DNA of 52,231 nt from NCBI RefSeq assembly GCF_000204035.1, contig NZ_GL883086.1:324803-377033 (forward strand). Direction: 5' to 3'. The stretch is from Brevundimonas diminuta ATCC 11568 (GTDB lineage: Bacteria; Pseudomonadota; Alphaproteobacteria; Caulobacterales; Caulobacteraceae). This document shows positions 33,334-43,885 of the stretch, one piece after another. Each line of letters starts with the position of its first letter. The first letter of the stretch is position 1. The notes under the pieces are model-generated. The model had not been told where the DNA came from, did not search any database, and saw only the letters and a program-made list of their open reading frames with translations. A program made the translations under genes and the position numbers.

Positions 33334-34584
33334 ATGAGCGCGAGCTATATCGACGTCCAGGAAAGCGAACTGAGGCTGTTTCCCGGCCTGGACGAAGAGG
33401 TGGCCGACACCTTGCGGGCGATGAAGGCGGCAGCCGCTGATTCCCGCCCGCGCCTGGTCGACACCACCATGCTGTTTGCGCCCCGCTCGGGCGGGGTGAA
33501 GCGCTATCTGCTGTCGAAGAAGACCTGGCTGGAGGCCAATCGGCCGGGCGTGGCGCACAATCTTGTCGTGCCGTGCGCGGCGTATAAGGCGGAGCCGGAC
33601 GGCGTCGTCCGTCTTCATGCGCCCAAGCTGCCGTTCGGCGACGGCTATCGTTGGCCCAGTTCCGTGCGCCGCTGGGGCGCCTGGGTGTCGTCGCTCAACC
33701 CCTCGCTGATCGAGGCGGGCGACCCTTATACGCCGGGCCAGGGCGCGCTGGAGGCGGGCCAGAGGGTCGGCTGCCCGGTCGTCGGCTTCTGCCACTCGGA
33801 TCCGGCGGCGCTGGCGGCGCTGCATTTCGGCGAATGGGCCAAGAAGCCGGTCGAGAAGCGCTGGGCCAAGCTGTTCTCGCAATTCGATCGCGTCGTCTCG
33901 CCCAGCCGATTCATCGCTCAGCGTCTGGAAGAGGCGGGCGTGGGGGGCATTGCGATTCGTCCGCTGGGCGTCGAGGTCGACACCTTCCACCCGGATCGCC
34001 GGGATCGCGACTGGCTGTTGAAGCGGCTGGGACTGGGCGCCGACGCCCGCCTGTTGTGCTTCGCCGGGCGTCCGGCCAAGGAAAAGAACGTCGGCGTCCT
34101 GATCGACGCGGTGCAGCGGCTGGGCGCGCCCTATCATCTGGTGCTGGTCGGCGCGGGGGCGGGGATGCCGCCCGAGGATCGGGTCATCTCCCTGCCGTAT
34201 GAGAAGGATCCGCGCGCCGTGGCCCGCATCATCGCCAGCTGCGACGCCTTCGTGCACGCCAACGACAAGGAGCCGTTCGGCCTGATCGTGCTGGAGGCCA
34301 TGGCCTGCGGCCGGGCCGTGGTCGGCGTCAATGCGGGCGGCGTCGCCGAGACGGTGGACGAGAGCGTGGGACAACTGGCCGCCTCGGCTGATCCGGTCGA
34401 TTACGCCGAGGCCATCGAAGCCTTGTTCGCGCGCGACGTGGAGGCTCTGGGCCAGGCGGCGCGGGTCAAGGCGGTCGAGCAGTTCGCCTGGAACCGCGTG
34501 TTCGAGGATCTGACCATGCTTTACGGCGAACTGACCGGGAAGGCCGAGTTCGTCACGCCGCAAGAGGCGCTGCCGATCAACTAA
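33334..34584 (+). CDS. GT4-family glycosyltransferase
   Basis: The 416-residue protein is a GT-B glycosyltransferase. The N-terminal acceptor domain has FAPRSGGVKRYLLSKK. The C-terminal nucleotide-sugar domain has CFAGRPAKEKNVGVLIDA near residue 250 and the E-x7-E signature in KEPFGLIVLEAMACG near 315. It transfers a hexose-type sugar to an envelope polysaccharide or lipid; the precise acceptor is unknown. ATG 33334 is used; an in-frame start at 33253 adds a basic leader without support. The 299 bases separating it from the divergent autotransporter hold both promoters but no recognisable element. Confidence 0.88.
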   Translation: MSASYIDVQESELRLFPGLDEEVADTLRAMKAAAADSRPRLVDTTMLFAPRSGGVKRYLLSKKTWLEANRPGVAHNLVVPCAAYKAEPDGVVRLHAPKLPFGDGYRWPSSVRRWGAWVSSLNPSLIEAGDPYTPGQGALEAGQRVGCPVVGFCHSDPAALAALHFGEWAKKPVEKRWAKLFSQFDRVVSPSRFIAQRLEEAGVGGIAIRPLGVEVDTFHPDRRDRDWLLKRLGLGADARLLCFAGRPAKEKNVGVLIDAVQRLGAPYHLVLVGAGAGMPPEDRVISLPYEKDPRAVARIIASCDAFVHANDKEPFGLIVLEAMACGRAVVGVNAGGVAETVDESVGQLAASADPVDYAEAIEALFARDVEALGQAARVKAVEQFAWNRVFEDLTMLYGELTGKAEFVTPQEALPIN

Positions 34585-34599
34585 CCGTCTGCTGTGGTC

Positions 34600-34622
34600 G
34601 CCCTCGGGCTCGTCCCGAGGGC
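34600..34622 (+). terminator. Terminator-like hairpin after the glycosyltransferase gene
   Basis: GCCCTCGGG (34600-34608) pairs with CCCGAGGGC (34614-34622), 15 nt after the stop. There is no real T-run. Confidence 0.55.
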
Positions 34623-34708
34623 TTGAGGCCGGACATGGCGGAACAGACGCGTGAAAGCTGCGTCTGCGATCAATCTCGATTTTCTGAGAGGGGAGAGGGA
34701 AGGGCGGT

Positions 34709-34743
34709 GCGCCACTCCCTCAGATCCCTGAGAGGAGTGGCGC
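34709..34743 (-). terminator. Hairpin at the 3' end of tRNA-Asp
   Basis: A 15-bp stem with one bulged A (34709-34723 with 34728-34743) and an ATCC loop overlaps the last six bases of the tRNA. It may stop transcription or guide 3' processing. No clear T-run follows on the minus strand. Confidence 0.55.
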
Positions 34744-34814
34744 GAGTGACGGGGCTCGAACCCGCGACCTCCGGCGTGACAGGCCGGCACTCTAACCAAC
34801 TGAGCTACACCCGC
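34738..34814 (-). tRNA. tRNA-Asp (anticodon GTC)
   Basis: The 77-nt cloverleaf on the minus strand has acceptor GCGGGTG with CACTCGC (one G-U). Anticodon stem CCGGC/GCCGG encloses CTGTCAC with anticodon GTC. The T arm has GGTTCGAGCC and CCA is encoded. Confidence 0.97.
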
Positions 34815-34907
34815 GTTCCCATCCGAAGCGCTGTGCGCCGCGGCGAGGGGCGTCGTTTAGGCGGGGCCGCGCCGCACGTCAAGCGACGCGGCTGTGGATA
34901 AATCAAA

Positions 34908-36524
34908 TCATCTCGCCGAGGGGGCTGCGGCGGCCTGCGGCGGGGCTACGGGACCGGCGATTCCGCCGTCTGCGGGCAGTTGCGAGGCCGTGGCGGGCGG
35001 CGGCGGTTCATAGTGCACGCCCACGCCCGGCCCCAGCGGCAGATCCAGCGCCACCCAGGACGCCACCATGATCAGGCCTGCGATCAGGAAGGCGCCGGCG
35101 TAGGGCAGCATGGTCGCCATCAGCGAGCCCAGGCCGAACTTCGGATCCCAGCGCTGGGCGAAGGTCAGGATCAGCGGGAAGTAGCTCATCAGCGGCGTGG
35201 CGATATTGGTGACGGAATCACCCATGCGATAGGCGGCGGTCGTCATCTCGGGGCTGATGCCCAAAAGCATGAACATGGGCACCACGATGGGCGCCAGGGC
35301 CGACCACTTGGCCGAGGCCGAGCCGATGAACAGGTCGAAGATGCAGGACACCAGCACCACCACGATCAGCAGCAGCGGTGTGGGCAGGGCCAGTTCGCGC
35401 AGGGAGGCCGCCGCGTTGACCGCGAGGATCGGCCCCAGGCCCGACCAGTTGAACATGGCGACGAAGTGAGCGGCGAAGAAGGCCAGGACGATATAGGGGG
35501 CCAGTTGGCTGATCCCCTCGCGCATCATGCGAACCAGGTCGTGGTGGGTCTTGATCGAGCCTGAGCCTGCGCCGAAGGCCGCGCCCGCCATGAAGAAGGT
35601 CAGGGCGAAGAAGGCGACCAGAGAGCGGTACAGGGGATTGAAGCGCTGCTCCGGCTCGGCGTCGGCGTCGACGAAGGGCGAGCCGGGCAGGAAGGTCACG
35701 GTCGCCCAGACGGCGATCATGGCCAGGATGGTCAGGCCCGCCCAGGCCAGGCCGCGTTTTTCGGCAGCGGTGAGGGGCGTCTTCTCCTCGGCGGCGACCG
35801 GGGCGGCGCTATGCGGAAGCCAGGGGCCCAGGCGCGGCTCGATCACCCGGTCGGTCAGGAACCAGACGATGGGGGTGAAAACGATCACCACCCCGACGAT
35901 GAAGAACCAGTTTCCGGCGATGCTGACGGCGTAGGACGGATCGATCAGGTGGGCGGCTGGCTCGGTGATGCCCAGGATCAGGGCGTCGCTGGCGCCGGGG
36001 AACAGATTGCCTGCATAGCCGCCCGAGACGGCGGCGAAGCCGGCGGCCAGACCGGCCAGCGGGTGACGGCCCGCTGCGGCGAAGATGACGGCGGCCAGCG
36101 GAATCACCACGACATAGGAGGCGTCCGAGGCGTGGTGCGACACCATGCCGGTGATCACCACGATCGGCGTCAGGATGAAGCGCGGCGCGTTCAGCAGCGC
36201 GCCTCGGATCGCCGTGGAGAACAGGCCCGTCCGTTCGGCCACCGAGGCGCCGTAGATGATGGTGATGACGATCCCCAGCGGCGGAAAGTCGGCTAGGGTG
36301 CGCGGCATGCCGATGAACAGCCGCTCCAGATTGGCGGGCGACAGCAGGCTTTGCGCCTGAAGCACCTCGCCCGTCACCGGATTGACCGCGGACCAGCCCA
36401 GGCCCGCGCCGATCAGGCTCAAGGCCACCAAGCCCAGGATCAGCCATAGGAATAGGAAAACAGGATCTGGCAGCCGATTGCCGATGCGTTCGATGGAGTT
36501 CAGCAGGCGGGCGGCCAGGTTCAT
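34908..36524 (-). CDS. AbgT-family transporter
   Basis: About 538 residues with some 11-13 hydrophobic helices. The family blocks are NLFPGASDALILGITEPAA, SHHASDASYVVVIPLAA and SCIFDLFIGSASAKWSALAPI near the C-terminal hairpin. AbgT-family proteins import p-aminobenzoyl-glutamate or act as drug (sulfonamide) exporters such as MtrF. Which applies cannot be told here. ATG 36524 follows GAGAG. The C-terminal 35 residues are Pro/Ala-rich and probably disordered. It diverges from the nuo operon. Confidence 0.9.
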   Translation of the reverse strand: MNLAARLLNSIERIGNRLPDPVFLFLWLILGLVALSLIGAGLGWSAVNPVTGEVLQAQSLLSPANLERLFIGMPRTLADFPPLGIVITIIYGASVAERTGLFSTAIRGALLNAPRFILTPIVVITGMVSHHASDASYVVVIPLAAVIFAAAGRHPLAGLAAGFAAVSGGYAGNLFPGASDALILGITEPAAHLIDPSYAVSIAGNWFFIVGVVIVFTPIVWFLTDRVIEPRLGPWLPHSAAPVAAEEKTPLTAAEKRGLAWAGLTILAMIAVWATVTFLPGSPFVDADAEPEQRFNPLYRSLVAFFALTFFMAGAAFGAGSGSIKTHHDLVRMMREGISQLAPYIVLAFFAAHFVAMFNWSGLGPILAVNAAASLRELALPTPLLLIVVVLVSCIFDLFIGSASAKWSALAPIVVPMFMLLGISPEMTTAAYRMGDSVTNIATPLMSYFPLILTFAQRWDPKFGLGSLMATMLPYAGAFLIAGLIMVASWVALDLPLGPGVGVHYEPPPPATASQLPADGGIAGPVAPPQAAAAPSAR

Positions 36525-36733
36525 GCGCAAGCTCTCGGCTGTGTTGAAGGCGATGACGCATTTCGCGGATCAACGGCATAAGAGGCAATCACGCGGCCTG
36601 CGGCAAATCGCCCAAAAAACTGCGAACCGTTCGCAACAAAAAACCTTTGCCGACATGGGTTTGAACCCTGGCGAGGTTGGGTCTAAGAAGCCCCGAATCC
36701 GCCCCCTACCTCCCGGCGGGCGAGGCAGCTCGA

Positions 36734-37111
36734 ATGAACGAATTTCTTCTAGAATATCTTCCGATCGTCGTTTTCCTGGGCATCGCCATCGTGCTCGGCG
36801 CCGGCTTCATGCTGGCGGCCTGGGTGCTGGCTCCCAAGAACCCCGATACCGAGAAGCTCTCGGCTTATGAGTGCGGCTTCAACGCCTTTGACGACGCGCG
36901 CATGAAGTTCGACGTGCGCTTCTATCTGGTGTCGATCCTCTTCATCATCTTCGACTTGGAAATCGCCTTCCTGTTCCCGTGGGCTGTGTCGATGTTCGAC
37001 CTGTCGCACGGCGGCATGGTCTTCGCCTTCTGGTCGATGATGGTCTTCCTGGGCGTCCTGACTGTCGGCTTCATCTACGAATGGAAGAAGGGAGCCCTGG
37101 AATGGCAGTGA
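36734..37111 (+). CDS. nuoA: NADH-quinone oxidoreductase subunit A
   Basis: The 125-residue membrane protein has three helices and the TMH1-2 loop with YECGF (Cys of the conformation-sensitive loop) and [10 protein letters not shown] in helix 2. It belongs to the proton-pumping arm of complex I near the quinone site. It is first in the operon. ATG 36734 gives the usual N-terminus [10 protein letters not shown]. Its TGA overlaps the nuoB start. Confidence 0.96.
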   Translation: MNEFLLEYLPIVVFLGIAIVLGAGFMLAAWVLAPKNPDTEKLSAYECGFNAFDDARMKFDVRFYLVSILFIIFDLEIAFLFPWAVSMFDLSHGGMVFAFWSMMVFLGVLTVGFIYEWKKGALEWQ

Positions 37112-37680
37112 TCGCCCCCTCCAGTCCTCTGGTCCCCGCCGGCTCGGCTGCGCGTTCGACCGTCGAGGGCTATGATCCCAAGATCCACGACAAGTTCTTT
37201 GAGTCCGTCAATACGGAGCTGGGCGAGCGCGGCTTCCTGACGACCTCGCTGGACGATGTCATCACCTGGGCGCGCACGGGCTCGCTGATGTGGATGTCGT
37301 TCGGCCTGGCCTGCTGCGCCGTCGAGATGATCCACCTGTCGATGCCGCGCTTCGACCTGGAGCGTTTCGGCACCGCGCCGCGCGGTTCGCCGCGCCAGTC
37401 GGACCTGATGATCGTCGCCGGGACGCTGACCAACAAGATGGCTCCGGCCCTGCGCAAGGTCTACGACCAGATGCCGGACCCGCGCTACGTCATCTCGATG
37501 GGCAGCTGCGCCAACGGCGGCGGCTACTATCACTACAGCTACAGCGTCGTGCGCGGCTGCGATCGCGTGGTGCCGGTGGACGTTTACGTTCCGGGCTGCC
37601 CGCCGACCGCCGAGGCCCTGCTGTACGGCATCCTGCAACTGCAGAAGAAGATCCGCCGCACGGGGACCATCGAACGATGA
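37102..37680 (+). CDS. nuoB: NADH-quinone oxidoreductase subunit B
   Basis: The 192-residue protein binds the terminal cluster N2. The ligands are in [10 protein letters not shown] (two adjacent Cys), [10 protein letters not shown] and VPGCPP. It passes electrons to ubiquinone. ATG 37102 lies inside the end of nuoA (10-nt overlap), and an ATGA overlap joins it to nuoC, indicating tight coupling. Confidence 0.97.
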   Translation: MAVIAPSSPLVPAGSAARSTVEGYDPKIHDKFFESVNTELGERGFLTTSLDDVITWARTGSLMWMSFGLACCAVEMIHLSMPRFDLERFGTAPRGSPRQSDLMIVAGTLTNKMAPALRKVYDQMPDPRYVISMGSCANGGGYYHYSYSVVRGCDRVVPVDVYVPGCPPTAEALLYGILQLQKKIRRTGTIER

Positions 37681-38300
37681 GCGAACTGGTGCGTGTCGCG
37701 GAGCGCGAATCCGCCCTGACGCCTCTGGGCACGGAAATGGTCGCGGCGCTCGGCGTCGAGGCTGTGGTGGCCTATGGCGAACTGACCCTGATCGCCCAGC
37801 GCGAGAAGATCGTCGAGGTCATGACGGCCCTGCGCGATCAGTTCGGCTTCCAGCAGTGCATGGATGTCTGCGGCGCCGACTACCCCGACCGCGCCGAGCG
37901 GTTCGAGGTCGTCTATCACCTGCTGTCGCTGACGCGCGCCGCGCGCGTTCGCGTCAAGGTGTCGACCGATGAGGTCAAGCCGGTCCCCAGCGTGTCGTCG
38001 GTCTATCCGTCGGCGGGCTGGTTCGAGCGTGAAGCCTTCGACATGTACGGCATGATCTTCTCGGATCACCCGGACATGCGCCGCATCCTGACCGACTACG
38101 GCTTCCAGGGGCACCCGCTGCGCAAGGACTTCCCGATGACGGGCTATGTCGAGGTCCGCTACGACGAAGAGCAGAAGCGCATCGTCTATGAGCCGGTGAA
38201 GCTGACGCAGGAATTCCGCAACTTCGACTTCCTGTCTCCGTGGGAAGGCGCCGACTATCCGACCGTCCTGCCGGGCGATGAAAAGGCGGGAGCGCAGTAA
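37677..38300 (+). CDS. nuoC: NADH-quinone oxidoreductase subunit C
   Basis: The 207-residue protein is the 30-kDa peripheral-arm subunit. Visible are DVCGADYP, the signature ERE.FDM.GI-like block [22 protein letters not shown] and GHPLRKDFP. It stands alone, not fused to NuoD. Start and stop overlap nuoB and nuoD. Confidence 0.97.
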   Translation: MSELVRVAERESALTPLGTEMVAALGVEAVVAYGELTLIAQREKIVEVMTALRDQFGFQQCMDVCGADYPDRAERFEVVYHLLSLTRAARVRVKVSTDEVKPVPSVSSVYPSAGWFEREAFDMYGMIFSDHPDMRRILTDYGFQGHPLRKDFPMTGYVEVRYDEEQKRIVYEPVKLTQEFRNFDFLSPWEGADYPTVLPGDEKAGAQ

Positions 38301-39571
38301 TGGCCGACGTCAAGAACATGCCCGCGCCGCTGGGCGCCGCCATCGACCCGTTCGAGGACTATGAAGACGGCCTGACCCCGCACGCGCGGGCGATGGACGA
38401 CCGCAAGTTCACCATCAACTTCGGCCCGCAGCACCCGGCCGCGCACGGCGTGCTGCGCCTGGTGCTGGAGCTGGACGGCGAGCTGGTCACGCGCGTCGAT
38501 CCGCACATCGGCCTGCTGCACCGCGGCACCGAGAAGCTGATGGAGGCGCGCACCTACCTCCAGAACATCCCCTACCTGGACCGGCTGGACTACGTCTCGC
38601 CGATGAACCAGGAGCACGCCTTCTGCCTGGCCATCGAGCGGTTGCTGGGTCTGGACGTGCCGTATCGCGGCCAGCTGATCCGGGTTCTGTACTCGGAGAT
38701 GGGCCGCATCCTGAACCACCTTCTGAACGCGACCATGCAGGCCATGGACGTGGGCGCCCTGACCCCGCCGCTGTGGGGCCACGAAGAGCGCGAGAAGCTG
38801 ATGGTCTTCTACGAGCGGGCCTGCGGCGCGCGTCTGCACGCCAACTACTTCCGCCCGGGCGGCGTCCACCAGGATCTGACGCCCGAGCTGATCGACGACA
38901 TCGGCCGCTGGTGCGCCGAGTTCCCGGCCAAGCTGGCGGACATCGAAAGCCTGGTCACCGAAAACCGCATCTTCAAGCAGCGCAACGTCGACATCGGCGT
39001 GGTGTCCAAGGAGAACGCCCTGGCGTGGGGCTTCTCGGGCGTCATGCTGCGCGGCTCGGACATCGCCTGGGATCTGCGCAAGGCCCAGCCGTACGACTGC
39101 TACGCCGACATGGAATTCGACATCGCCGTCGGCAAGAACGGCGACTGCTGGGACCGCTACCTTGTCCGCGTCGAAGAGATGCGCCAGTCGGTGCGCATCA
39201 TGGAGCAGTGCATCCACAAGCTGCGCAACTGCCCCGGCGAGCCGGTCCTGTCGGAAGACCACAAGGTCACGCCGCCGCGTCGCGGTGAGATGAAGCGTTC
39301 GATGGAAGCGCTGATCCACCACTTCAAGCTCTACACCGAGGGCTTCAAGACGCCGGAAGGCGAGGTCTATGCGGCCGTCGAAGCGCCCAAGGGCGAGTTC
39401 GGCGTCTATCTGGTGTCGGACGGCACCAACAAACCCTACCGCGTCAAGCTGTCGGCCCCCGGCTTCCGTCACCTGCAGGCGATGGACTGGATGAACCGCG
39501 GCCACATGCTGGCGGACGTGTCCGCCATCCTCGGCTCGCTCGACATGGTGTTCGGAGAAGTGGACCGATGA
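38300..39571 (+). CDS. nuoD: NADH-quinone oxidoreductase subunit D
   Basis: The 423-residue 49-kDa subunit forms the quinone pocket with NuoB. It keeps [13 protein letters not shown] near residue 36, [12 protein letters not shown] and the ending [15 protein letters not shown] overlaps the nuoC TAA by one base. Its TGA overlaps the nuoE ATG. Confidence 0.97.
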   Translation: MADVKNMPAPLGAAIDPFEDYEDGLTPHARAMDDRKFTINFGPQHPAAHGVLRLVLELDGELVTRVDPHIGLLHRGTEKLMEARTYLQNIPYLDRLDYVSPMNQEHAFCLAIERLLGLDVPYRGQLIRVLYSEMGRILNHLLNATMQAMDVGALTPPLWGHEEREKLMVFYERACGARLHANYFRPGGVHQDLTPELIDDIGRWCAEFPAKLADIESLVTENRIFKQRNVDIGVVSKENALAWGFSGVMLRGSDIAWDLRKAQPYDCYADMEFDIAVGKNGDCWDRYLVRVEEMRQSVRIMEQCIHKLRNCPGEPVLSEDHKVTPPRRGEMKRSMEALIHHFKLYTEGFKTPEGEVYAAVEAPKGEFGVYLVSDGTNKPYRVKLSAPGFRHLQAMDWMNRGHMLADVSAILGSLDMVFGEVDR

Positions 39572-40242
39572 GCGTTCGTCGTCTGGCCAAGGAGCAACCA
39601 GCCTCTTTCGAGTTTTCGAAGGAGACGATGGACAAGGCTCAGTGGTGGATCAAGAAATACCCGGAATCGCGTCGCCAGTCGGCCGTGATCCCGATCCTGT
39701 GGCTGGTCCAGAAGCAGGAAGGCTGGGTGTCCGAGCCGTCGCTGCGCGCTGTCGGCGAGCTGCTGGGCATGGCCTATATCCGGGTGCTGGAGGTCGCGAC
39801 CTTCTACACCATGTTCCAGCTGACGCCGGTCGGCACGGCCGCGCTGATCCAGGTGTGCGGCACCACGCAGTGCATGCTGCGCGGCTCCAACGATCTGATG
39901 CGCGTCTGTCGCGAGAAGATCGGCCCCAAGGACGAGCTGTCCGCCGACGGCCGCTTCACCTGGCAGGAGATCGAGTGCATCGGCGCCTGCTCGAACGCGC
40001 CGGTGGCCCAGATCAACGACCTCTATTACGAAGACCTGACGCCTGAAAACATGGCTCAGATCATCGACGACTTCGCCGCGGGCAAGACGCCCAAGCCGGG
40101 CAGCTATGTCGGCCGTCACACGTCCGAGCCGCAGGGCGGCGCGCGGACGCTGACCGACCCGGCATTGTACGACGGTTCGGCCGCCAAGAAGATCAAGAAG
40201 CTGCCGAACTCGGAGCCCGTCGCTGAAAAGGCGCCGGTCTGA
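39568..40242 (+). CDS. nuoE: NADH-quinone oxidoreductase subunit E
   Basis: The 224-residue 24-kDa subunit binds cluster N1a through [10 protein letters not shown] and [10 protein letters not shown]. The C-terminal 50 residues extend beyond the thioredoxin-like fold with a basic Ala/Lys/Pro tail, as in alphaproteobacterial and mitochondrial forms. It sits beside NuoF at the NADH end of the complex. Its TGA overlaps the next ATG. Confidence 0.97.
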   Translation: MSVRRLAKEQPASFEFSKETMDKAQWWIKKYPESRRQSAVIPILWLVQKQEGWVSEPSLRAVGELLGMAYIRVLEVATFYTMFQLTPVGTAALIQVCGTTQCMLRGSNDLMRVCREKIGPKDELSADGRFTWQEIECIGACSNAPVAQINDLYYEDLTPENMAQIIDDFAAGKTPKPGSYVGRHTSEPQGGARTLTDPALYDGSAAKKIKKLPNSEPVAEKAPV

Positions 40243-40511
40243 TGGGGCGGCCGAATCTCGAGACAGAAGCGGGCAGGGCGGCCTATCGGGCCGAGCTGCG
40301 TCGCGTCGGCTGGCGCCCGCGGTGGGCGGGGCTGGCCTGTATCGTGGTTGCGGCCGCATTGGTTTTGTTCGCACGTGAAGGCCGTTTCGGCCTGACAGAC
40401 AACGCGGTGATGGCGGCCTATGGCCTGTTGGCCGTCGGATGGGTGCTGGTGATCTACGCCGTCTTCCAGCGCACCCGCCATCATAAACGCCGCATGGCGG
40501 AAGGACTTTAA
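40242..40511 (+). CDS. Small membrane protein embedded between nuoE and nuoF
   Basis: The 89-residue protein is not recognised. It has a basic N-terminus, two hydrophobic helices (about 29-45 and 57-75) and a basic His/Arg tail (TRHHKRRMAEGL). The topology should place both ends in the cytosol. ATG overlaps the nuoE TGA, and the stop lies 6 nt before nuoF. Translational coupling suggests a role in complex I assembly or stability, but nothing in the sequence proves this. Confidence 0.85.
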   Translation: MGRPNLETEAGRAAYRAELRRVGWRPRWAGLACIVVAAALVLFAREGRFGLTDNAVMAAYGLLAVGWVLVIYAVFQRTRHHKRRMAEGL

Positions 40512-40517
40512 GGGATC

Positions 40518-41831
40518 ATGGTCGGCATCCTCCAAGACAAGGATCGGATCTTCACCAACCTCTATGGCTTCCACGACTGGGGCCTTGAGGGTGCGAAGAA
40601 GCGCGGCGCGTGGAACGCCACCAAGGACATGCTGGACCTTGGCCGCGATTGGATCATCGCCAACGTCAAGAACTCGGGGCTGCGCGGACGCGGCGGCGCC
40701 GGTTTCTCGACCGGCCTGAAGTGGTCCTTCATGCCCAAGGAAGTGAAGGATCGCCCTCACTACCTGGTCATCAACGCCGACGAGTCCGAGCCCGCGACGT
40801 GTAAAGACCGCGAGATCATGCGTCATGATCCGCAACTGCTGATCGAAGGCGCCCTGATCGCCTCCTTCGCCATGCAGGCCCACGCCTGCTACATCTACCT
40901 GCGCGGCGAATACATCCTTGAGCGCGAGCGCATGGAAGCCGCCGTCAAGCAGGCCTATGAGGCCAAGCTGATCGGTGACGACAACGTCCACGGCTGGGAC
41001 TTCCACGTCTATATCCACCACGGCGCCGGGGCCTATATCTGCGGCGAAGAGACGGCCCTGCTGGAAAGCCTGGAAGGCAAGAAGGGCCAGCCGCGTCTGA
41101 AGCCGCCGTTCCCGGCGGGCGCAGGTCTGTACGGCTGCCCGACGACCGTGAACAACGTGGAATCGATCGCCGTGGTCGGCACCATCCTGCGTCGCGGCGC
41201 GGACTGGTTCGCCGGCTTCGGTCGCCCGAACAACACCGGCACCAAGCTGATGTCGCTGTCGGGCCACGTGAACACGCCCTGCGTGGTCGAAGAGGCCATG
41301 TCGATCCCGCTGCGCCAGTTGATCGAGGATCACGGCGGCGGCGTGCGCGGCGGCTGGGAAAACCTGAAAGCCATCATTCCGGGCGGCGCGTCCTGTCCGG
41401 TCATCACGCGCGAACAGGCTGAAGTCGCGCTGATGGACTTCGACTCCATGCGCGAAATGCGCTCGTCGCTGGGCACCGCCGGCGTCACGGTCATGGATCA
41501 GTCTACCGACATCGTGAAGGCGATCGCCCGCATCAGCTACTTCTTCAAGCACGAGAGCTGCGGCCAGTGCACGCCGTGCCGTGAAGGCACCGGCTGGATG
41601 TGGCGCGTGCTGGAGCGTATGGCGATCGGCGACGCCGACCCGTCGGAGATCGACCTGCTGCTCGACGTGGCCGGTCAGGTCGAAGGCCACACCATCTGCG
41701 CCCTCGGCGACGCCGCCGCCTGGCCCGTTCAGGGCCTGATCCGGCACTTCCGTCACGAGATTGAAGAGCGCATCCACACCTACCGCAGCCGCCGCGCGAA
41801 CTTCGCCGGCCACGCGATCGCGGCGGAGTAA
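40518..41831 (+). CDS. nuoF: NADH-quinone oxidoreductase subunit F
   Basis: The 437-residue 51-kDa subunit binds NADH, FMN and cluster N3. Visible are [20 protein letters not shown] (NADH/FMN), [28 protein letters not shown] and the cluster ligands in [12 protein letters not shown], with a further Cys in HTICALGD. It takes electrons from NADH on the cytosolic side. Confidence 0.98.
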   Translation: MVGILQDKDRIFTNLYGFHDWGLEGAKKRGAWNATKDMLDLGRDWIIANVKNSGLRGRGGAGFSTGLKWSFMPKEVKDRPHYLVINADESEPATCKDREIMRHDPQLLIEGALIASFAMQAHACYIYLRGEYILERERMEAAVKQAYEAKLIGDDNVHGWDFHVYIHHGAGAYICGEETALLESLEGKKGQPRLKPPFPAGAGLYGCPTTVNNVESIAVVGTILRRGADWFAGFGRPNNTGTKLMSLSGHVNTPCVVEEAMSIPLRQLIEDHGGGVRGGWENLKAIIPGGASCPVITREQAEVALMDFDSMREMRSSLGTAGVTVMDQSTDIVKAIARISYFFKHESCGQCTPCREGTGWMWRVLERMAIGDADPSEIDLLLDVAGQVEGHTICALGDAAAWPVQGLIRHFRHEIEERIHTYRSRRANFAGHAIAAE

Positions 41832-41836
41832 TCGTA

Positions 41837-43882
41837 ATGCCTATCGCCAAGGTCAACGGCGTTGAAGTCGAGTTCGAACCGGGCATGACCGTGCTGCAGG
41901 TCGCCGAGCGCGCCGGGCAGGAAATCCCGCGGTTCTGCTACCACGAGCGCCTGTCCATCGCCGGCAACTGCCGCATGTGCCTGGTCGAGGTGAAGCCTGG
42001 ACCGCCGAAGCCGCAGGCTTCGTGCGCGCTGCCGGCCGCCGACGGCCAGGAAATCTTCACCGACACGCCGATGGTGAAGAAGGCCCGCGAAGGGGTGATG
42101 GAGTTCCTGCTCATCAACCACCCGCTGGACTGCCCGATCTGCGACCAGGGCGGCGAATGCGACCTGCAGGATCAGGCGGTCGGCTACGGCCGCGACGGTT
42201 CGCGCTACGGCGAGAACAAGCGCGCGGTCGAAGAAAAGAACATGGGCCCGACGGTCAAGACGTTCATGACGCGCTGCATCCAGTGCACGCGTTGCGTCCG
42301 CTTCATCACCGAAGTGGCGGGCGTGCCGGACATCGGCATGATCTCGCGCGGCGAAAGCGCCGAGATCACGACCTATCTGGAAAAGAACATCGACAGCGAA
42401 CTGTCGGGCAACGTCAACGACCTGTGCCCGGTGGGCGCCCTGACGCACCGCCCTTGGCAGTATCACTACCGCCCGTGGGAGCTGAAGAAGACCGAGACCA
42501 TCGACGTGATGGACGCGCTCGGCTCGAACATCCGCGCCGACTCGCGCGGCGCCGAGGTCATGCGCGTCCTGCCGCGCGTGAACGAGGGCATCAACGAGGA
42601 GTGGCTGTCGGACAAGAGCCGCTACGCCGTCGACGGCCTGCAGGCGCGTCGTCTGGACCGTCCGTGGGTGCGTGAGAACGGCAAGCTGCGTCCGGCGTCT
42701 TGGGACGAGGCCCTGTCGGTCGTGGCGGACAAGCTGAAGGCGGCCCCGGCCGACCGCATCGGCGCCATCGCAGGCGACCTTCAGGACGCCGAGTCGATGA
42801 AGGCGACGCTGGACCTGTTCCGCGCACTGGGCTCCGCCAACACGGACTGCCGTCAGGACGGCGCCGCGCTGGGCGGCGAGGCTCGCGAGGGCTGGTTGTT
42901 CAACTCCGGCCTGCAAGGCATTGAAAACGCTGACGCCATTCTGATCGTCGGCGCCAATCCGCGCAGGGAAGCGCCGCTGCTGAACGCGCGCATCCGCAAG
43001 ACCTGGCTGAAGGGCGGCGTCGAAGTCGGCGTCATCGGCCCGCAAGCTGACCTGACCTATGACTACGCCTGGCTGGGCGCCGGTTCGAAGACCCTGGGCA
43101 AGCTGCCCAAGGCTGCGACCGACTTCCTGACCAAGGCTGAACGTCCGGCGATCATCGTCGGCGCGGGCGCCCTGACGGGCGAAACCGGTCCGGCCGTGCT
43201 GAACGCCTTGGGCGCGCTGGCCAAGAAGGTCGGCGTGGTCAAGGACGGCTGGAACGGCTTCAACGTCCTGCACAGCGCCGCCGCGCGCGTCGGCGGTCTG
43301 GACATGGGCTTCTTGCCGGGCGAGGGCGGTCTGGATGTCGCCGGCATGCTGAAGCCGGGCGCGCTGGACGTTCTGTTCCTGCTGGGCGCCGATGAGGTGA
43401 ACGCCGATGCGTCGGGCGCCTTCCGCGTCTATCTGGGTTCGCACGGCGACCGCGGCGCGCACGGCGCGGACGTGATCCTGCCGGGCGCGGCCTACACCGA
43501 GAAGTCGGGCCTGTACGTCAACACCGAGGGCCGGGTGCAGATGGCCGAGCGCGTGGTCTTCCCGAAGGGCGAGGCCAAGGACGACTGGGCCATCATCCGC
43601 GCCCTGTCGGAGCGCGTCGGCTGCAAGCTGCCGTTCGACACCTTGGAGCAACTGCGTACGAAGCTGATGGGCGACCATCCGACCTTCGGCCGCATCGACT
43701 ATCTGGCCCCCGCCGCGACGTTCGACGTCGCCAAGCTGGGCGCCAAGGGAGACCTGGGCGACGTCGCCTTCGTCTCCGTCATCGCCGATCCCTACCTGAC
43801 CAACCCGATCGCGCGCGCCAGTGAAACCATGGCCCAACTGTCCGCTGAGCGGACGGCGCCGGTCGCCCTGGCGGCGGAGTAA
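41837..43882 (+). CDS. nuoG: NADH-quinone oxidoreductase subunit G
   Basis: The 681-residue 75-kDa subunit carries an N-terminal [2Fe-2S] ferredoxin domain (RFCYHERLSIAGNCRMCLVE). The next clusters are ligated by DCPICDQGGECDLQDQ and RCIQCTRCVRF. A molybdopterin-oxidoreductase-like domain without active-site function makes up the rest. Its length matches alphaproteobacterial NuoG rather than the longer E. coli form. It follows nuoF after 5 nt. Confidence 0.97.
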   Translation: MPIAKVNGVEVEFEPGMTVLQVAERAGQEIPRFCYHERLSIAGNCRMCLVEVKPGPPKPQASCALPAADGQEIFTDTPMVKKAREGVMEFLLINHPLDCPICDQGGECDLQDQAVGYGRDGSRYGENKRAVEEKNMGPTVKTFMTRCIQCTRCVRFITEVAGVPDIGMISRGESAEITTYLEKNIDSELSGNVNDLCPVGALTHRPWQYHYRPWELKKTETIDVMDALGSNIRADSRGAEVMRVLPRVNEGINEEWLSDKSRYAVDGLQARRLDRPWVRENGKLRPASWDEALSVVADKLKAAPADRIGAIAGDLQDAESMKATLDLFRALGSANTDCRQDGAALGGEAREGWLFNSGLQGIENADAILIVGANPRREAPLLNARIRKTWLKGGVEVGVIGPQADLTYDYAWLGAGSKTLGKLPKAATDFLTKAERPAIIVGAGALTGETGPAVLNALGALAKKVGVVKDGWNGFNVLHSAAARVGGLDMGFLPGEGGLDVAGMLKPGALDVLFLLGADEVNADASGAFRVYLGSHGDRGAHGADVILPGAAYTEKSGLYVNTEGRVQMAERVVFPKGEAKDDWAIIRALSERVGCKLPFDTLEQLRTKLMGDHPTFGRIDYLAPAATFDVAKLGAKGDLGDVAFVSVIADPYLTNPIARASETMAQLSAERTAPVALAAE

Positions 43883-43885
43883 GAC

